The position numbers and the translations under genes were made by a program. Of a stretch of 64,000 nucleotides of DNA, positions 1 through 9,251 are shown piece after piece. Numbering within the stretch: position 1 is the first letter of the stretch; each line of letters begins with the position of its first letter. Below the pieces are notes generated by a model that was given only the letters and a program-made list of their open reading frames with translations, was not told the origin of the DNA and made no database searches. The DNA comes from Chitinophagaceae bacterium (GTDB lineage Bacteria > Bacteroidota > Bacteroidia > Chitinophagales > Chitinophagaceae): contig JADKKA010000022.1 of NCBI GenBank assembly GCA_016720745.1, forward strand, positions 1,364,001-1,428,000, written 5' to 3'.

Positions 1-1044
1 TATTCCAAAGACGACCAGCTGGATGGAAGCATGCTGTATACCTGGCAGGTGAAAAATCCCATCAACAATTACAATATTGTACCCTATATCGGTAACTATG
101 TTCATTTTGCAGACAGTCTGACCGGCGAAAATGATCGTCAGTTAAGCCTGGATTACTGGGTACTCGATTATAACCTGGAGAAAGCCAAAAAACAATTTGG
201 CCGCGATGTAAAACCCATGCTTAAAGCCTTTGAATACTGGTTTGGTCCCTACCCTTTTTATGAAGATGGATTTAAGCTGGTGGAGTCCTCTCACCTGGGA
301 ATGGAACACCAGAGTGCCACCGCTTATGGCAATCATTATATGGACGGATATCTTGGCAGCGATTTATCCGGCAGCGGCTGGGGGTTGAAATGGGATTATA
401 TTATTGTTCATGAAGCCGGACATGAATGGTTCGGCAATAATATCACCACCAATGATATTGCCGATATGTGGGTCCACGAAGGATTCACCATGTATTCCGA
501 GCCACTGTTTATAGAATACCATTGGGGAAAAGAAGCAGCCAATGAATATGTACAGGGCATCCGGTTAAATATTGATAACGACAAGCCCCTGATCGGGCCA
601 TATGGCGTTAACCAGGAAGGCAGCGGCGATATGTACAATAAAGGGGCGAATATGCTGCACACGATCAGACAGGTGATCAATAATGACACTGTATTCCGGA
701 ATATTTTAAGAGGATTAAATAAGGACTTCTATCACCAGACAGTGGATTCTAAAATGGTAGAACAATATTTTTCTCAAAAAGCGGGAATCGATCTTTCAAA
801 AATCTTTGACCAGTACCTGCGCACTGTGAAAATACCCGTATTGGAATACAAAATAACCGGCGACCGCTTATCAACCCGCTGGACTAATGTAGTCCCCGGC
901 TTTACCATGCCTGTTAAGTTAACCACCGGTGAATGGATCTACCCCACCGAAAGCTGGAAAGCCATCCCTGTTCCCGCAGCTGTAAAAGCAAAGGGCTTGG
1001 AGCCGGATAAAAATTTTTATATTACCGTGCAAAAAACAAATTAA
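1..1044 (+). CDS. M1 family metallopeptidase (aminopeptidase), 5' part missing
   Basis: C-terminal 347 residues of a zinc aminopeptidase; the reading frame is open from base 1, so the N-terminal half lies outside the window. The M1 zinc site is complete: HEAGH, with H137 and H141 counted from base 1, followed 18 residues later by the third ligand E160 (in VHEGF). Upstream, GMEHQ stands where classical M1 enzymes have the GAMEN substrate-binding motif, a variant I associate with Bacteroidota members. The family removes N-terminal residues from peptides and is often exported in this phylum, but the signal peptide, if any, is not visible. The flippase gene follows 54 bases downstream on the same strand. 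Confidence 0.93.
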   Translation, partial: YSKDDQLDGSMLYTWQVKNPINNYNIVPYIGNYVHFADSLTGENDRQLSLDYWVLDYNLEKAKKQFGRDVKPMLKAFEYWFGPYPFYEDGFKLVESSHLGMEHQSATAYGNHYMDGYLGSDLSGSGWGLKWDYIIVHEAGHEWFGNNITTNDIADMWVHEGFTMYSEPLFIEYHWGKEAANEYVQGIRLNIDNDKPLIGPYGVNQEGSGDMYNKGANMLHTIRQVINNDTVFRNILRGLNKDFYHQTVDSKMVEQYFSQKAGIDLSKIFDQYLRTVKIPVLEYKITGDRLSTRWTNVVPGFTMPVKLTTGEWIYPTESWKAIPVPAAVKAKGLEPDKNFYITVQKTN

Positions 1045-1098
1045 AGCAACCAGGTCCCCGTCTGACGTTTCACGTCTCACTTTTGACCCCTACTACTC

Positions 1099-2607
1099 AT
1101 GAGCAATATCCGCAGGCAAAGCATCATTTCTTCATTAATCATTTACTTTGGCTTTGCCGTGGGCCTGCTGAATACTTATTTCTTTACCAAGCAGGGAATT
1201 TTTGAGAATAGTGAATTTGGCCTTTACAATGCCTTTATCGCCATTGCAACGCTGATGATGGCTGTATCCAATATGGCCATGCCCTCCTACATTTATAAGT
1301 TCTTCCCTTATTATAAAGATCATCTTGAGCCCAAAAAGAATGACCAGCTGAGCATTGCCATGGTGGTTGCACTGATTGGTTTTCTGCTGGTGCTGGTCGC
1401 CGGTTTGATTTTTAAAGGCATCGTGGTTAAAAAATATGTAACCAATGCGCCAGGTATTGTAACGCATTACCATTGGATCTTTGTACTTGGTTTTGGATTG
1501 CTGGTATATACCATCCTGGAAGCCTATGCCTGGCAGTTGCACAAATCTGTTTTCACCAATTTTCTACGGGAAGTGATGTGGCGTTTATTCACCACTGCGC
1601 TGATCACAATGTTTTCATTTGGCATCATCCGTAATTTTGATGATTTCATACGGGTCTTTTCTTTTAGTTACCCCTTTATTGCACTGATCCTGTTGCTTTA
1701 TCTTTTCTTTAGCGGCAAACTGCATTTTACCGGCATTATCAGTAAAGTAACCCGACGGTTTTCGGGGAGTATTTTCAAGCTCTGTCTCTTTGTTTATTCC
1801 GGTTCATTAATTTTTACTGTTTCCCTGGTTTTTGACTCACTGGTCATTACATCTAAATTAAAGGACGGGCTGGCCTGGCTCGCCGTTTACTCTGTCGCAC
1901 AAAATCTCGCAGCGATGATTCAGGTACCCCAGCGTGGGATTGTTGCCGCATCCATTGCGCATCTATCCCGGGCCTGGAAAGAAAAACAGATGGACAGGAT
2001 CCAGCAGATCTATCAGCGTTCTTCAATCAACCAGCTGATTTTTGCCTGTTCCATTTTAGCACTGATGGTGCTGAGTTTTTATGATGTAGTCAATAGTTTC
2101 GGACTGAAAGCCGAATACCAGCAGGCTTTTTATGTGGTGATCCTATTAGGCGCTGCCAAAGTAGTGGATATGGGTACCGGGGTGAATTCACAAATCATTG
2201 CCACTTCTACTTACTGGCGTTTTGAAATGATCAGCGGAGTCGTTTTATTACTGGTGATGCTTCCACTCAGTTACTGGTTTACCATTGAGATGGGCATCCG
2301 CGGTACGGCTCTGGCGCAGTTGATTTCTATTAGTATATACAACCTGATACGCATCCTTTTCCTCTGGAAAAAATTCAGGCTCTTTCCATTTAACAGGCAT
2401 ACGCTTTCTGTAATAGCATTAGCAGGAGGCTGTTTTGCTGTTTGCTTCTTCAGCTTTCAGCAATTGCATGGATGGGCGGGGATCTTTATCCGGTCAGCGG
2501 CATTCATGGCCATCTATGCCACAGCAGTGGTCCTCTTCCGTTTTTCTCCGGATGTGGATGCTGTTATCAAGGCCATCAAAGGCCGATTGGGTTTTGGAAA
2601 ATCCTAG
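1099..2607 (+). CDS. Oligosaccharide flippase family (Wzx/MATE-like) membrane protein
   Basis: 502 residues, almost entirely hydrophobic, with about 12-14 predicted membrane segments running from residue 10 to the C-terminus. Length and helix pattern fit the polysaccharide-biosynthesis (Wzx/MurJ/MATE-fold) exporters that flip lipid-linked sugars across the inner membrane. The N-terminal pattern of a GxxxGxxNTYxF-like first helix, then a region rich in N, A and M, is typical. The ATG at 1099 directly precedes the first helix. It lies 54 bases after the aminopeptidase and converges on the NlpC/P60 gene with a 7-base gap. The substrate cannot be told from sequence; the nearest sugar genes are 20 kb away. 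Confidence 0.85.
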   Translation: MSNIRRQSIISSLIIYFGFAVGLLNTYFFTKQGIFENSEFGLYNAFIAIATLMMAVSNMAMPSYIYKFFPYYKDHLEPKKNDQLSIAMVVALIGFLLVLVAGLIFKGIVVKKYVTNAPGIVTHYHWIFVLGFGLLVYTILEAYAWQLHKSVFTNFLREVMWRLFTTALITMFSFGIIRNFDDFIRVFSFSYPFIALILLLYLFFSGKLHFTGIISKVTRRFSGSIFKLCLFVYSGSLIFTVSLVFDSLVITSKLKDGLAWLAVYSVAQNLAAMIQVPQRGIVAASIAHLSRAWKEKQMDRIQQIYQRSSINQLIFACSILALMVLSFYDVVNSFGLKAEYQQAFYVVILLGAAKVVDMGTGVNSQIIATSTYWRFEMISGVVLLLVMLPLSYWFTIEMGIRGTALAQLISISIYNLIRILFLWKKFRLFPFNRHTLSVIALAGGCFAVCFFSFQQLHGWAGIFIRSAAFMAIYATAVVLFRFSPDVDAVIKAIKGRLGFGKS

Positions 2608-2614
2608 TGTGGAA

Positions 2615-3376
2615 TTATTCTGCAGCGGCAACCGGCTGCTTATCCTCGATCCGGCCCGCACCAACAAATCTTTTCAGGTAATAACTTTCAAAAAGATCAT
2701 TCACCATTACTCCTCTTGAAACAGAAGCGTGAATGAATTTATTATTACCCAGGTACACCCCTACATGGGAAACACCTCTGCCGGTGGTATTAAAAAACAC
2801 AAGATCACCTTCCTGTAATTCGGTGGTGGAAATTTTACGGCTGACACGGTATTGCTCCCTGGAAACTCTGGGGATGGCCATTCCATACATAGCAGTGTAA
2901 ACGGCCAGTGTAAAACCGGAGCAATCCACACCGGATTTGGTATTACCACCGCTGCGGTACCGTACCCCATACCATTCGTCCACCACTTCTAACAATTGCT
3001 TGCTGGGAAGTGATTCTACTTCGGTATTTAATAAGATGGCATATTTTAATTGTGCAGGACTGGCCATTTCAACTTCCGCTGTGCGGGCAGCCAGTAATTG
3101 TGACATTTCAGAAACTTCTTCCGAAGCAACAGGCATACCGGCGATATTGGAACCACCTGTGCTGCTGATGCTGACAACAGGCTCGGGTTTTACATCCGTC
3201 TTGTCCATGCTAAGTGCAGGGGTAACATTGATATTCTCGATAAACCGTGTACGTGCAACAGGGTCTGTTACCGGTGCTATCACCTGCTTATTGCTAGTGA
3301 AGCCCAGCGGCCTGAAACTTGAACAACTGCTCAATGCTATAACGAACCCTATAGCTGGTAATAATTGCTTAACCAT
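2615..3376 (-). CDS. NlpC/P60 family lipoprotein (peptidoglycan endopeptidase)
   Basis: 253 residues. A lipoprotein signal peptide ends at a lipobox (ALSSC, Cys18), so the protein is expected to be membrane-anchored in the periplasm. Residues 20-125 are low-complexity or linker. The C40 cysteine-peptidase domain occupies roughly 130-245, with the nucleophile Cys152 in DCSGF, His204 in SHVGVY and a third polar residue, His216, in FIHAS. This family cuts gamma-D-Glu-diaminopimelate bonds in cell-wall peptides. ATG start. A TATTTTTG -7 box lies about 108 bases upstream, leaving a GC-rich leader that may fold (see findings). The gene converges on the flippase gene. Confidence 0.92.
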   Translation of the reverse strand: MVKQLLPAIGFVIALSSCSSFRPLGFTSNKQVIAPVTDPVARTRFIENINVTPALSMDKTDVKPEPVVSISSTGGSNIAGMPVASEEVSEMSQLLAARTAEVEMASPAQLKYAILLNTEVESLPSKQLLEVVDEWYGVRYRSGGNTKSGVDCSGFTLAVYTAMYGMAIPRVSREQYRVSRKISTTELQEGDLVFFNTTGRGVSHVGVYLGNNKFIHASVSRGVMVNDLFESYYLKRFVGAGRIEDKQPVAAAE

Positions 3377-3484
3377 TACATCTTTCTTTTAGGATGATTT
3401 CATGGGGCTTGTACTCCCGTTGATCCCGAATTCCGGCCGCAGTTAAGCCGTTAGTACCAACAGTTCCCCCCGAAGGGAGGCGTG

Positions 3485-3492
3485 CAAAAATA
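3485..3492 (-). promoter_or_regulatory. Putative -7 promoter element for the NlpC/P60 gene
   Basis: TATTTTTG on the minus strand matches the Bacteroidota -7 consensus TAnnTTTG. It predicts transcription from about 3480 and a leader of about 105 bases before the ATG at 3376. I see no clear -33 TTG. Confidence 0.5.
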
Positions 3493-3622
3493 AGGGCATG
3501 AGTTTAAAAAAAGCCCGATTTGGGTCACGAAATTCACGTAGTATAATCGCCACATTTTTAACTAGTTGCAAATAAGGCGTTTAGGCCTGTACACAGTGTT
3601 AATATTGATCCGGGTCAGTTAC

Positions 3623-3652
3623 TTGGCAACTCCAATTATTTGAGTATTATTG
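3623..3652 (+). promoter_or_regulatory. Putative promoter for the YncE-like gene (TTG-19-TATTATTG)
   Basis: A -33 TTG (3623-3625) is followed after 19 bases by TATTATTG (3645-3652), one mismatch from TAnnTTTG. The box ends four bases before the ATG at 3657, so the transcript would start on or next to the start codon. Confidence 0.5.
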
Positions 3653-3656
3653 ACCA

Positions 3657-4886
3657 ATGTTACTACTTATGCAAGCCCTCCTCAAATACACCGCCATCCT
3701 GACCATCGCCGTTTCCTGCCAAAATTCAGGCAGTACGGAACCGGCTGAAACTGACACACTTAAATCTATAACAGTCAAAGATACGGTTCCACCCGTCCCT
3801 GTTTTAAAGCCTTATTCAAATCTGGAATACCAGAAAAAGGAAGTGGTGGCTGCGGCCCCCGGGACCAAATCGGTTATTTTCAATGCTGCCGGAACAAAGC
3901 TTTATGCCATGAATCTGGAAGGAATGAGTGTGTATGAATTTGACCAGGCTACCCGAAAAGTGGTCCGGGAATTCAAGTTCACCCCCACCCGTGGCATGGG
4001 CTGGGATTATAATAAAAGCCGTCCGATTGCCTCTTTCCAGGAAAAACCGGTGGAAGCCTGCTTAAGTCATGATGACCAGATTCTCTGGGTCTCCCTACAT
4101 AATGCAGAAGGAATTGTACCCATCTGGCTGAATGATTATTCCAAAAACAATGCCCCTGCCGGAACCCCTGCCGAACAAAAAACAAAACCGGTAACCGTGG
4201 TCTACCCGGGAACTGCTAAAAAAGATTCCTTCCGGGTGCCCCTGATTGAAACCGGTAAAACACCCAAAGTGATTTCCAGAACGGCCGACAGCAAATTCCT
4301 GCTGGTAAGTAACTGGCATAGCCGTAATAACAGTGTACTGGAAATGAATAAGGATGTTTATCCCTTTGGAAAAGTGATCAGCACCATTCCGGTAACAGCC
4401 ATCCCCCGCGGAATTGTAGTGGATGATAAAAACAATAAATCTTATATCGCCGTGATGGGCGGCTCTACCATTGCAAGGGTGGATAATACCACATGGACTA
4501 CCGATAGTATCCTGAATGTATGGAGCAGTCCGAGGCATGTGGTGATGGATACCAGCGGTCATATTTTTGTTTCCTACAACAGCATGGGCACGATTGCCTG
4601 TCTGGAAGCGGGAACCGGTAAAACGCTTTTTACAGCATCCACCCATTCACAACCCCGTACGATCATGTTATCAAAGAATCACAAATTTATTTTTGTGACT
4701 TGTTATACAAGCGACTATGTAGATGTGTATAAGATCAACGAAAACAGCTTTGAGAAAGTGGCATCTTTGCCCTGTGGCGGGCACCCGGTAGGTGTTGATG
4801 TATATGAGAACGATGAGGTGCTGGAAGCCTGGGTCTGCAGTTATAGTAATGGCGCGATTAATATTTATAGTTTCAGGAAGAAGTAG
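3657..4886 (+). CDS. YncE-like beta-propeller lipoprotein
   Basis: 409 residues. The N-terminal hydrophobic stretch ends at IAVSC, a plausible lipobox, followed by a Ser/Thr/Pro-rich linker. The rest consists of repeated blades with strand motifs such as KSVIFNAAGTKLYAMN, HVVMDTSGHIFVSY and KNHKFIFVTCYTSDYVDVY, the pattern of YncE/YVTN-type propellers. Proteins of this kind are periplasmic or surface-exposed and usually non-enzymatic; no catalytic motif is seen. Two starts are possible: ATG 3657, immediately after the promoter, or ATG 3669, which still leaves a complete signal peptide. Function unknown. Confidence 0.8.
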   Translation: MLLLMQALLKYTAILTIAVSCQNSGSTEPAETDTLKSITVKDTVPPVPVLKPYSNLEYQKKEVVAAAPGTKSVIFNAAGTKLYAMNLEGMSVYEFDQATRKVVREFKFTPTRGMGWDYNKSRPIASFQEKPVEACLSHDDQILWVSLHNAEGIVPIWLNDYSKNNAPAGTPAEQKTKPVTVVYPGTAKKDSFRVPLIETGKTPKVISRTADSKFLLVSNWHSRNNSVLEMNKDVYPFGKVISTIPVTAIPRGIVVDDKNNKSYIAVMGGSTIARVDNTTWTTDSILNVWSSPRHVVMDTSGHIFVSYNSMGTIACLEAGTGKTLFTASTHSQPRTIMLSKNHKFIFVTCYTSDYVDVYKINENSFEKVASLPCGGHPVGVDVYENDEVLEAWVCSYSNGAINIYSFRKK

Positions 4887-4985
4887 TTGGAATGTTAACA
4901 AGTTGGAAAGTTGATAAGTTTGGAAATTCACAATATTTGGATCAGTTGAGCACTTGCAGGTCGTCAGGAGATAAAGTGAAGAGTT

Positions 4986-7900
4986 ATGAAATTTTCGCAT
5001 TTACACGTACACACGCAGTTTTCACTGCTTGATGGAGCAGCATCCATACAAAACCTTTACAAGAAAGCGATTAAAGATGAAATGCCGGCACTGGCCATCA
5101 GTGACCACGGCAATATGTTTGGCGTTTTTGAGTTTGTAGCAGAAGCCTATAAACACAAGGATGAAAACGGAAAAGTAAAGGTGAAACCTATCGTGGGTTG
5201 TGAATTCTATATTACAGCCGACCGGCACCAGAAAACATTTACCAAGGAACAAAAGGATCCCCGGCATCACCAGATCTTACTGGCCAAAAACGAAGAAGGG
5301 TACCGTAACCTGATTAAATTAACATCACTTGGTTTTATAGAAGGGATGTACAGCAAATATCCCCGGATCGACAAGGAACTGATCCTGCGTCATCACAAGG
5401 GTTTGATTGCAACCACCTGCTGTCTGGGTGCCCTGGTTCCACAGGCGATTTTAAAAAAAGGAGAAGAAGAAGGCGAGAATGAATTCAAATGGTGGCTGAA
5501 TATTTTCCAGGAAGATTATTATGTGGAACTGCAGAAACACGGGATGCCCGAACAGGAAAAAGTAAATGAGGTCCTGATCAAACTGGCCCGCAAATACAAA
5601 GTAAAGATCATTGCCAGTAACGATTCTCATTATGTAGAACAGGATGACTATAATGCCCACGACATCCTGCTCTGTATCAATACCGGGGAAAAATTTGCCA
5701 CAGAAAAGCAACTGGATTTCACCGATGATGATGTGCATTCCAAAAACAAACGCTTTGCTTTTCCAAATGATCAGTTTTATTTCAAGACCACAGCCGAAAT
5801 GAGCAAGGTCTTTGATCACTTACCCGAAGCCATTGATAATACGAACGAGATTGTTGATAAAGTAGAACTGCTCAACCTCACCCGCGATATCCTGCTACCG
5901 AATTTTCCGATCGAGAAAAAATTCCAGATTCATTCCAAAGAAGAAACCATCGGTAAAAACGTGATCAGTCCGGAAGCCCTGAATCAGTGGGAATACCTGA
6001 AGCATATCACCATGGAAGGTGCTGCCAGGCGCTACTCCGATTTAACCGATGAGATTAAAGAAAGGATCGAATTCGAATTATTCACTATTAAAACAATGGG
6101 ATTTGCCGGTTACTTCCTGATTGTGGGTGATTTTATTAAAGCCGGCAGAGACAAAGGAGTATTCATCGGCCCGGGCCGTGGTTCTGCTGCCGGCTCCGTT
6201 GTAGCTTATTGCATCGGCATCACCAATATTGACCCGATTAAATACAACCTGCTGTTCGAAAGGTTTTTGAATCCTGACCGTAAGTCCATGCCCGATATCG
6301 ATACGGACTTTGATGATGAAGGCCGGCAGAAAGTAATTGACTATGTCGTAGAAAAATATGGCAAGAACCAGGTGGCCCAGATTATTACTTATGGTACCAT
6401 GGCCGCCAAAATGAGTATCAAGGATGTGGCACGGGTAATGGACCTGCCCTTGCCTGAATCCAATGCACTGGCCAAACTGATTCCGGAAAGACCGGGTATT
6501 GAACTGAAAAGAGTACTGCATGCCCCCATGAAAGCGAAGGAGGGCGAAAAATCACTGGAAGAAAAAGATGGCTTAGGAAACGATGACCTGGAAAATGTAA
6601 AAAAGATCCGGGAAATCTATAAACAGGAAAACACATTAGCCGGTCGTGTATTACATGAAGCGGAAAGACTGGAAGGCTCAGTAAGAAATACCGGTATCCA
6701 TGCGGCCGGTATCATCATCGCTCCCCGTGATCTCATGGAGCTGATTCCTGTAGCGATTGCCAAAGATTCTCCGCTTTGGGTAACCCAGATTGAAGGAAAT
6801 GATATTGAAAGTGCCGGCGTCATCAAGATGGACTTCCTGGGTTTAAAAACCCTGACCATTATTAAAAATGCCCTGGTCCTGATCAAACAGAATCACGGGG
6901 TTGAAATTGATATTGACCTGATCCCGCTGGATGATGAAAAGACATTTGCCCTTTACCAGCATGGATCCACCATTGGTACTTTCCAGTTTGAAAGTCCGGG
7001 GATGCAGAAATACCTCCGGGAACTCAAACCAGATAAATTCGGGGACCTGATCGCGATGAATGCCCTTTATCGTCCGGGTCCACTGGCCTATATCCCCAAC
7101 TTCATTGATCGTAAACATGGAAGGGAAGCCATCTCTTATGACCTGCCTGAAATGCAGGAATACCTGGAAGAGACCTATGGTATTACGGTGTATCAGGAGC
7201 AGGTGATGCTGCTGGCCCAGAAACTGGCCGGCTTCAGCAAGGGTGATGCGGATGTACTGCGGAAGGCCATGGGTAAAAAACAAAAGTCGGTGCTCGATAA
7301 AATGAAGACCCAGTTCATTGAAGGCGCCACTAAAAAATTATTACCAGCAGAAAGACTGGAAAAAATATGGACCGACTGGGAAGCATTTGCCCAGTATGCT
7401 TTTAATAAATCGCATTCTACCTGCTATGCTTTCGTAGCATATCAGACAGCCTATCTTAAAGCACATTACCCGGCAGAATACATGGCAGCTGTGCTCAATA
7501 ACGCCGGCAGTATTGATAAGATCACCTTCTTCATGGAAGAATGTAAAAGAATGGGATTAAAAGTACTGGGACCTGATATCAATGAATCACTGAAGGGCTT
7601 TGCCGTGAACAGTCGTGGGGAAATCCGTTTTGGATTAGGCGGATTGAAAGGTGTAGGTGAAGCAGCCGTAGAAGGAATCATCAGTGAGCGGCAGAAAAGA
7701 GGTTCTTTTACTACGATATTTGATTTCATCAAAAGAATCAATCATCGGACCGTTAACAAAAAAACACTGGAAAGTCTGGCCTATGCCGGTGGCTTTGATT
7801 GCTTTACAGAATTGCACAGGGCCCAGTATTTCAATATTCCCGAGGGAGAATCTGTGAATGGGTTGGAGAAAATCATCAAGTTCGGTCAGATTTTCGCCAA

Positions 7901-8660
7901 CCAGCAAACCAATAATGCCCATACGCTTTTTGGTGACCTGCCGGTAAGTATGGAGATTCCTCCTCCCCGCCTTCCTGATTGTGAGCACTGGCCTTTGACG
8001 GTACAACTGGATCATGAAAAAGAAGTAACAGGGATGTTTCTGAGTGGTCATCCGCTGGATCATTATAAGTTTGAGATGCGCCATTATGGGGTGACCCCGT
8101 TAGCTGACTTCAATGAATTCAAAGAATCCATCCGGCTCCAATCCAATCCTGGCCGTCCATTTCGGATTATCGGATTAGTAGCCGAAGCACAACACCGGAT
8201 TGCCAAAAGTGGTAATAAGTATGGCAATTTTGTAATCGAGGATTACTCGGGAAAGACAGAAATTGTTTTATTCAGTGAAGATTATCTGCGACTGACCCCT
8301 GTACTGCAACAGGGCAGCACCGTCTTTATTACCGGTTTTTTTAAGCCCCGGTATAACAGAGATGAATTTGAGTTCAAGGTAAATGGTGTTTCACTGGCCG
8401 AAAGCATGAAAAAAACCATGACCAAACAGGTCAATATAGAAGCTCATCCGAAGGACCTGACAACTGAAATGTTACAGTTCCTGGAGAAAAATTTCAGGGC
8501 ATTTCCGGGAAAGGCAACCCTTCGTTTTACTTTATCTGAACCGAGGAACAAAATGAGGATCAGTCTGGTAGGCATGAGCGGCGGCATTGAAATGAATGAG
8601 GAACTAATCCAGTTCCTGGAACAGAAGCCAGAACTGGAGGTGCAGGTTCAGAGCGTCTGA
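4986..8660 (+). CDS. dnaE: DNA polymerase III subunit alpha
   Basis: 1224 residues, the usual length for DnaE1. The catalytic subunit of the replicative polymerase. An N-terminal PHP domain starts at residue 1 (FSHLHVHTQFSLLDG), followed by the palm with GPGRGSAAGSVVAYC and the catalytic aspartates in MPDIDTDFDDE. Next come the fingers region (YRPGPLAYIPNFIDRKHG), the helix-hairpin-helix stretch (FGLGGLKGVGEAAVEGI) and a C-terminal OB-fold near residues 1050-1110. PHP histidines are retained (HLHVH), so metal binding is likely. ATG start; no partner genes adjacent. The preceding 100 bases carry a degenerate gttggaaagttg repeat. Confidence 0.98.
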   Translation: MKFSHLHVHTQFSLLDGAASIQNLYKKAIKDEMPALAISDHGNMFGVFEFVAEAYKHKDENGKVKVKPIVGCEFYITADRHQKTFTKEQKDPRHHQILLAKNEEGYRNLIKLTSLGFIEGMYSKYPRIDKELILRHHKGLIATTCCLGALVPQAILKKGEEEGENEFKWWLNIFQEDYYVELQKHGMPEQEKVNEVLIKLARKYKVKIIASNDSHYVEQDDYNAHDILLCINTGEKFATEKQLDFTDDDVHSKNKRFAFPNDQFYFKTTAEMSKVFDHLPEAIDNTNEIVDKVELLNLTRDILLPNFPIEKKFQIHSKEETIGKNVISPEALNQWEYLKHITMEGAARRYSDLTDEIKERIEFELFTIKTMGFAGYFLIVGDFIKAGRDKGVFIGPGRGSAAGSVVAYCIGITNIDPIKYNLLFERFLNPDRKSMPDIDTDFDDEGRQKVIDYVVEKYGKNQVAQIITYGTMAAKMSIKDVARVMDLPLPESNALAKLIPERPGIELKRVLHAPMKAKEGEKSLEEKDGLGNDDLENVKKIREIYKQENTLAGRVLHEAERLEGSVRNTGIHAAGIIIAPRDLMELIPVAIAKDSPLWVTQIEGNDIESAGVIKMDFLGLKTLTIIKNALVLIKQNHGVEIDIDLIPLDDEKTFALYQHGSTIGTFQFESPGMQKYLRELKPDKFGDLIAMNALYRPGPLAYIPNFIDRKHGREAISYDLPEMQEYLEETYGITVYQEQVMLLAQKLAGFSKGDADVLRKAMGKKQKSVLDKMKTQFIEGATKKLLPAERLEKIWTDWEAFAQYAFNKSHSTCYAFVAYQTAYLKAHYPAEYMAAVLNNAGSIDKITFFMEECKRMGLKVLGPDINESLKGFAVNSRGEIRFGLGGLKGVGEAAVEGIISERQKRGSFTTIFDFIKRINHRTVNKKTLESLAYAGGFDCFTELHRAQYFNIPEGESVNGLEKIIKFGQIFANQQTNNAHTLFGDLPVSMEIPPPRLPDCEHWPLTVQLDHEKEVTGMFLSGHPLDHYKFEMRHYGVTPLADFNEFKESIRLQSNPGRPFRIIGLVAEAQHRIAKSGNKYGNFVIEDYSGKTEIVLFSEDYLRLTPVLQQGSTVFITGFFKPRYNRDEFEFKVNGVSLAESMKKTMTKQVNIEAHPKDLTTEMLQFLEKNFRAFPGKATLRFTLSEPRNKMRISLVGMSGGIEMNEELIQFLEQKPELEVQVQSV

Positions 8661-8704
8661 CGCTTATACCCCAGCCATCCCGTCAGCCCTTTCTGCCAAG
8701 TTTT

Positions 8705-8718
8705 GCACAAATTTGTGC
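8705..8718. promoter_or_regulatory. 14-bp perfect palindrome upstream of trxA (possible operator)
   Basis: GCACAAATTTGTGC is a perfect inverted repeat located 29 bases upstream of the putative trxA -7 box and 45 bases after the dnaE stop. It has no U-tract, so it does not look like a terminator. A binding site for a dimeric regulator is possible, but no regulator gene is adjacent. Confidence 0.35.
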
Positions 8719-8746
8719 CATCCCTTCAGGTTAAACAGGTTGGGCT

Positions 8747-8754
8747 TAAATTTG
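8747..8754 (+). promoter_or_regulatory. Putative -7 element for trxA
   Basis: TAAATTTG matches TAnnTTTG and lies 49 bases upstream of the ATG at 8804, after the end of dnaE, so thioredoxin is probably transcribed on its own. Confidence 0.55.
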
Positions 8755-8803
8755 TCTCCCTAATATATCAGAAGACTTTAAAACAAAAACTAAATTGAAT
8801 ACA

Positions 8804-9121
8804 ATGGCAAAAGAATTCACAGATGCAAATTTTAAATCTGATGTTCTCACCTCTGATAAACTGACCGTAGTGGACTTTTGGGCTGAATGGTGTGGTCCCT
8901 GCCGTGCGATCGGCCCGGTAATTGAAGAACTGAGCAAAGAGTATGATGGTAAAGTGAATGTGGGCAAACTGAATGTAGACCACAATCCGGAAGTATCCAT
9001 GAACTATGGCATTACTTCAATCCCGGCAATCCTGTTCATCAAAGGTGGTCAGGTTGTTGACAAACTGGTGGGCGCACAACCGAAGTCAAACTTTGTAAAG
9101 AAGATTGAGTCACATATTTAA
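8804..9121 (+). CDS. trxA: Thioredoxin
   Basis: 105 residues, typical size. Complete thioredoxin fold with the redox motif WCGPC (Cys30 and Cys33), preceded by the usual VVDFWAEW strand and followed by the cis-proline loop SIPAILF. It is a general cytoplasmic protein-disulfide reductase, reduced by thioredoxin reductase. I chose ATG 8804; a TTG three codons upstream is in frame but would give a non-standard N-terminus. It has its own -7 box and a strong intrinsic terminator directly downstream, so it is monocistronic. Confidence 0.97.
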   Translation: MAKEFTDANFKSDVLTSDKLTVVDFWAEWCGPCRAIGPVIEELSKEYDGKVNVGKLNVDHNPEVSMNYGITSIPAILFIKGGQVVDKLVGAQPKSNFVKKIESHI

Positions 9122-9142
9122 GCGATAGCTTAAAAAAAATTA

Positions 9143-9183
9143 AAACCCCGTCAGCGGCCTGGGCCCTGACGGGGTTTCTTTTT
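9143..9183 (+). terminator. Intrinsic terminator after trxA
   Basis: A 12-bp perfect stem AAACCCCGTCAG / CTGACGGGGTTT (9143-9154 with 9166-9177) is followed by CTTTTT. It lies 21 bases after the trxA stop. A degenerate copy of its central part recurs at about 9210-9239. Confidence 0.9.
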
Positions 9184-9251
9184 AATGCTTTACTCTCTAT
9201 TCGTAGTAAATCCCATCAGCGGCCATTGACCCTGACGGCGATGTTCAAATT

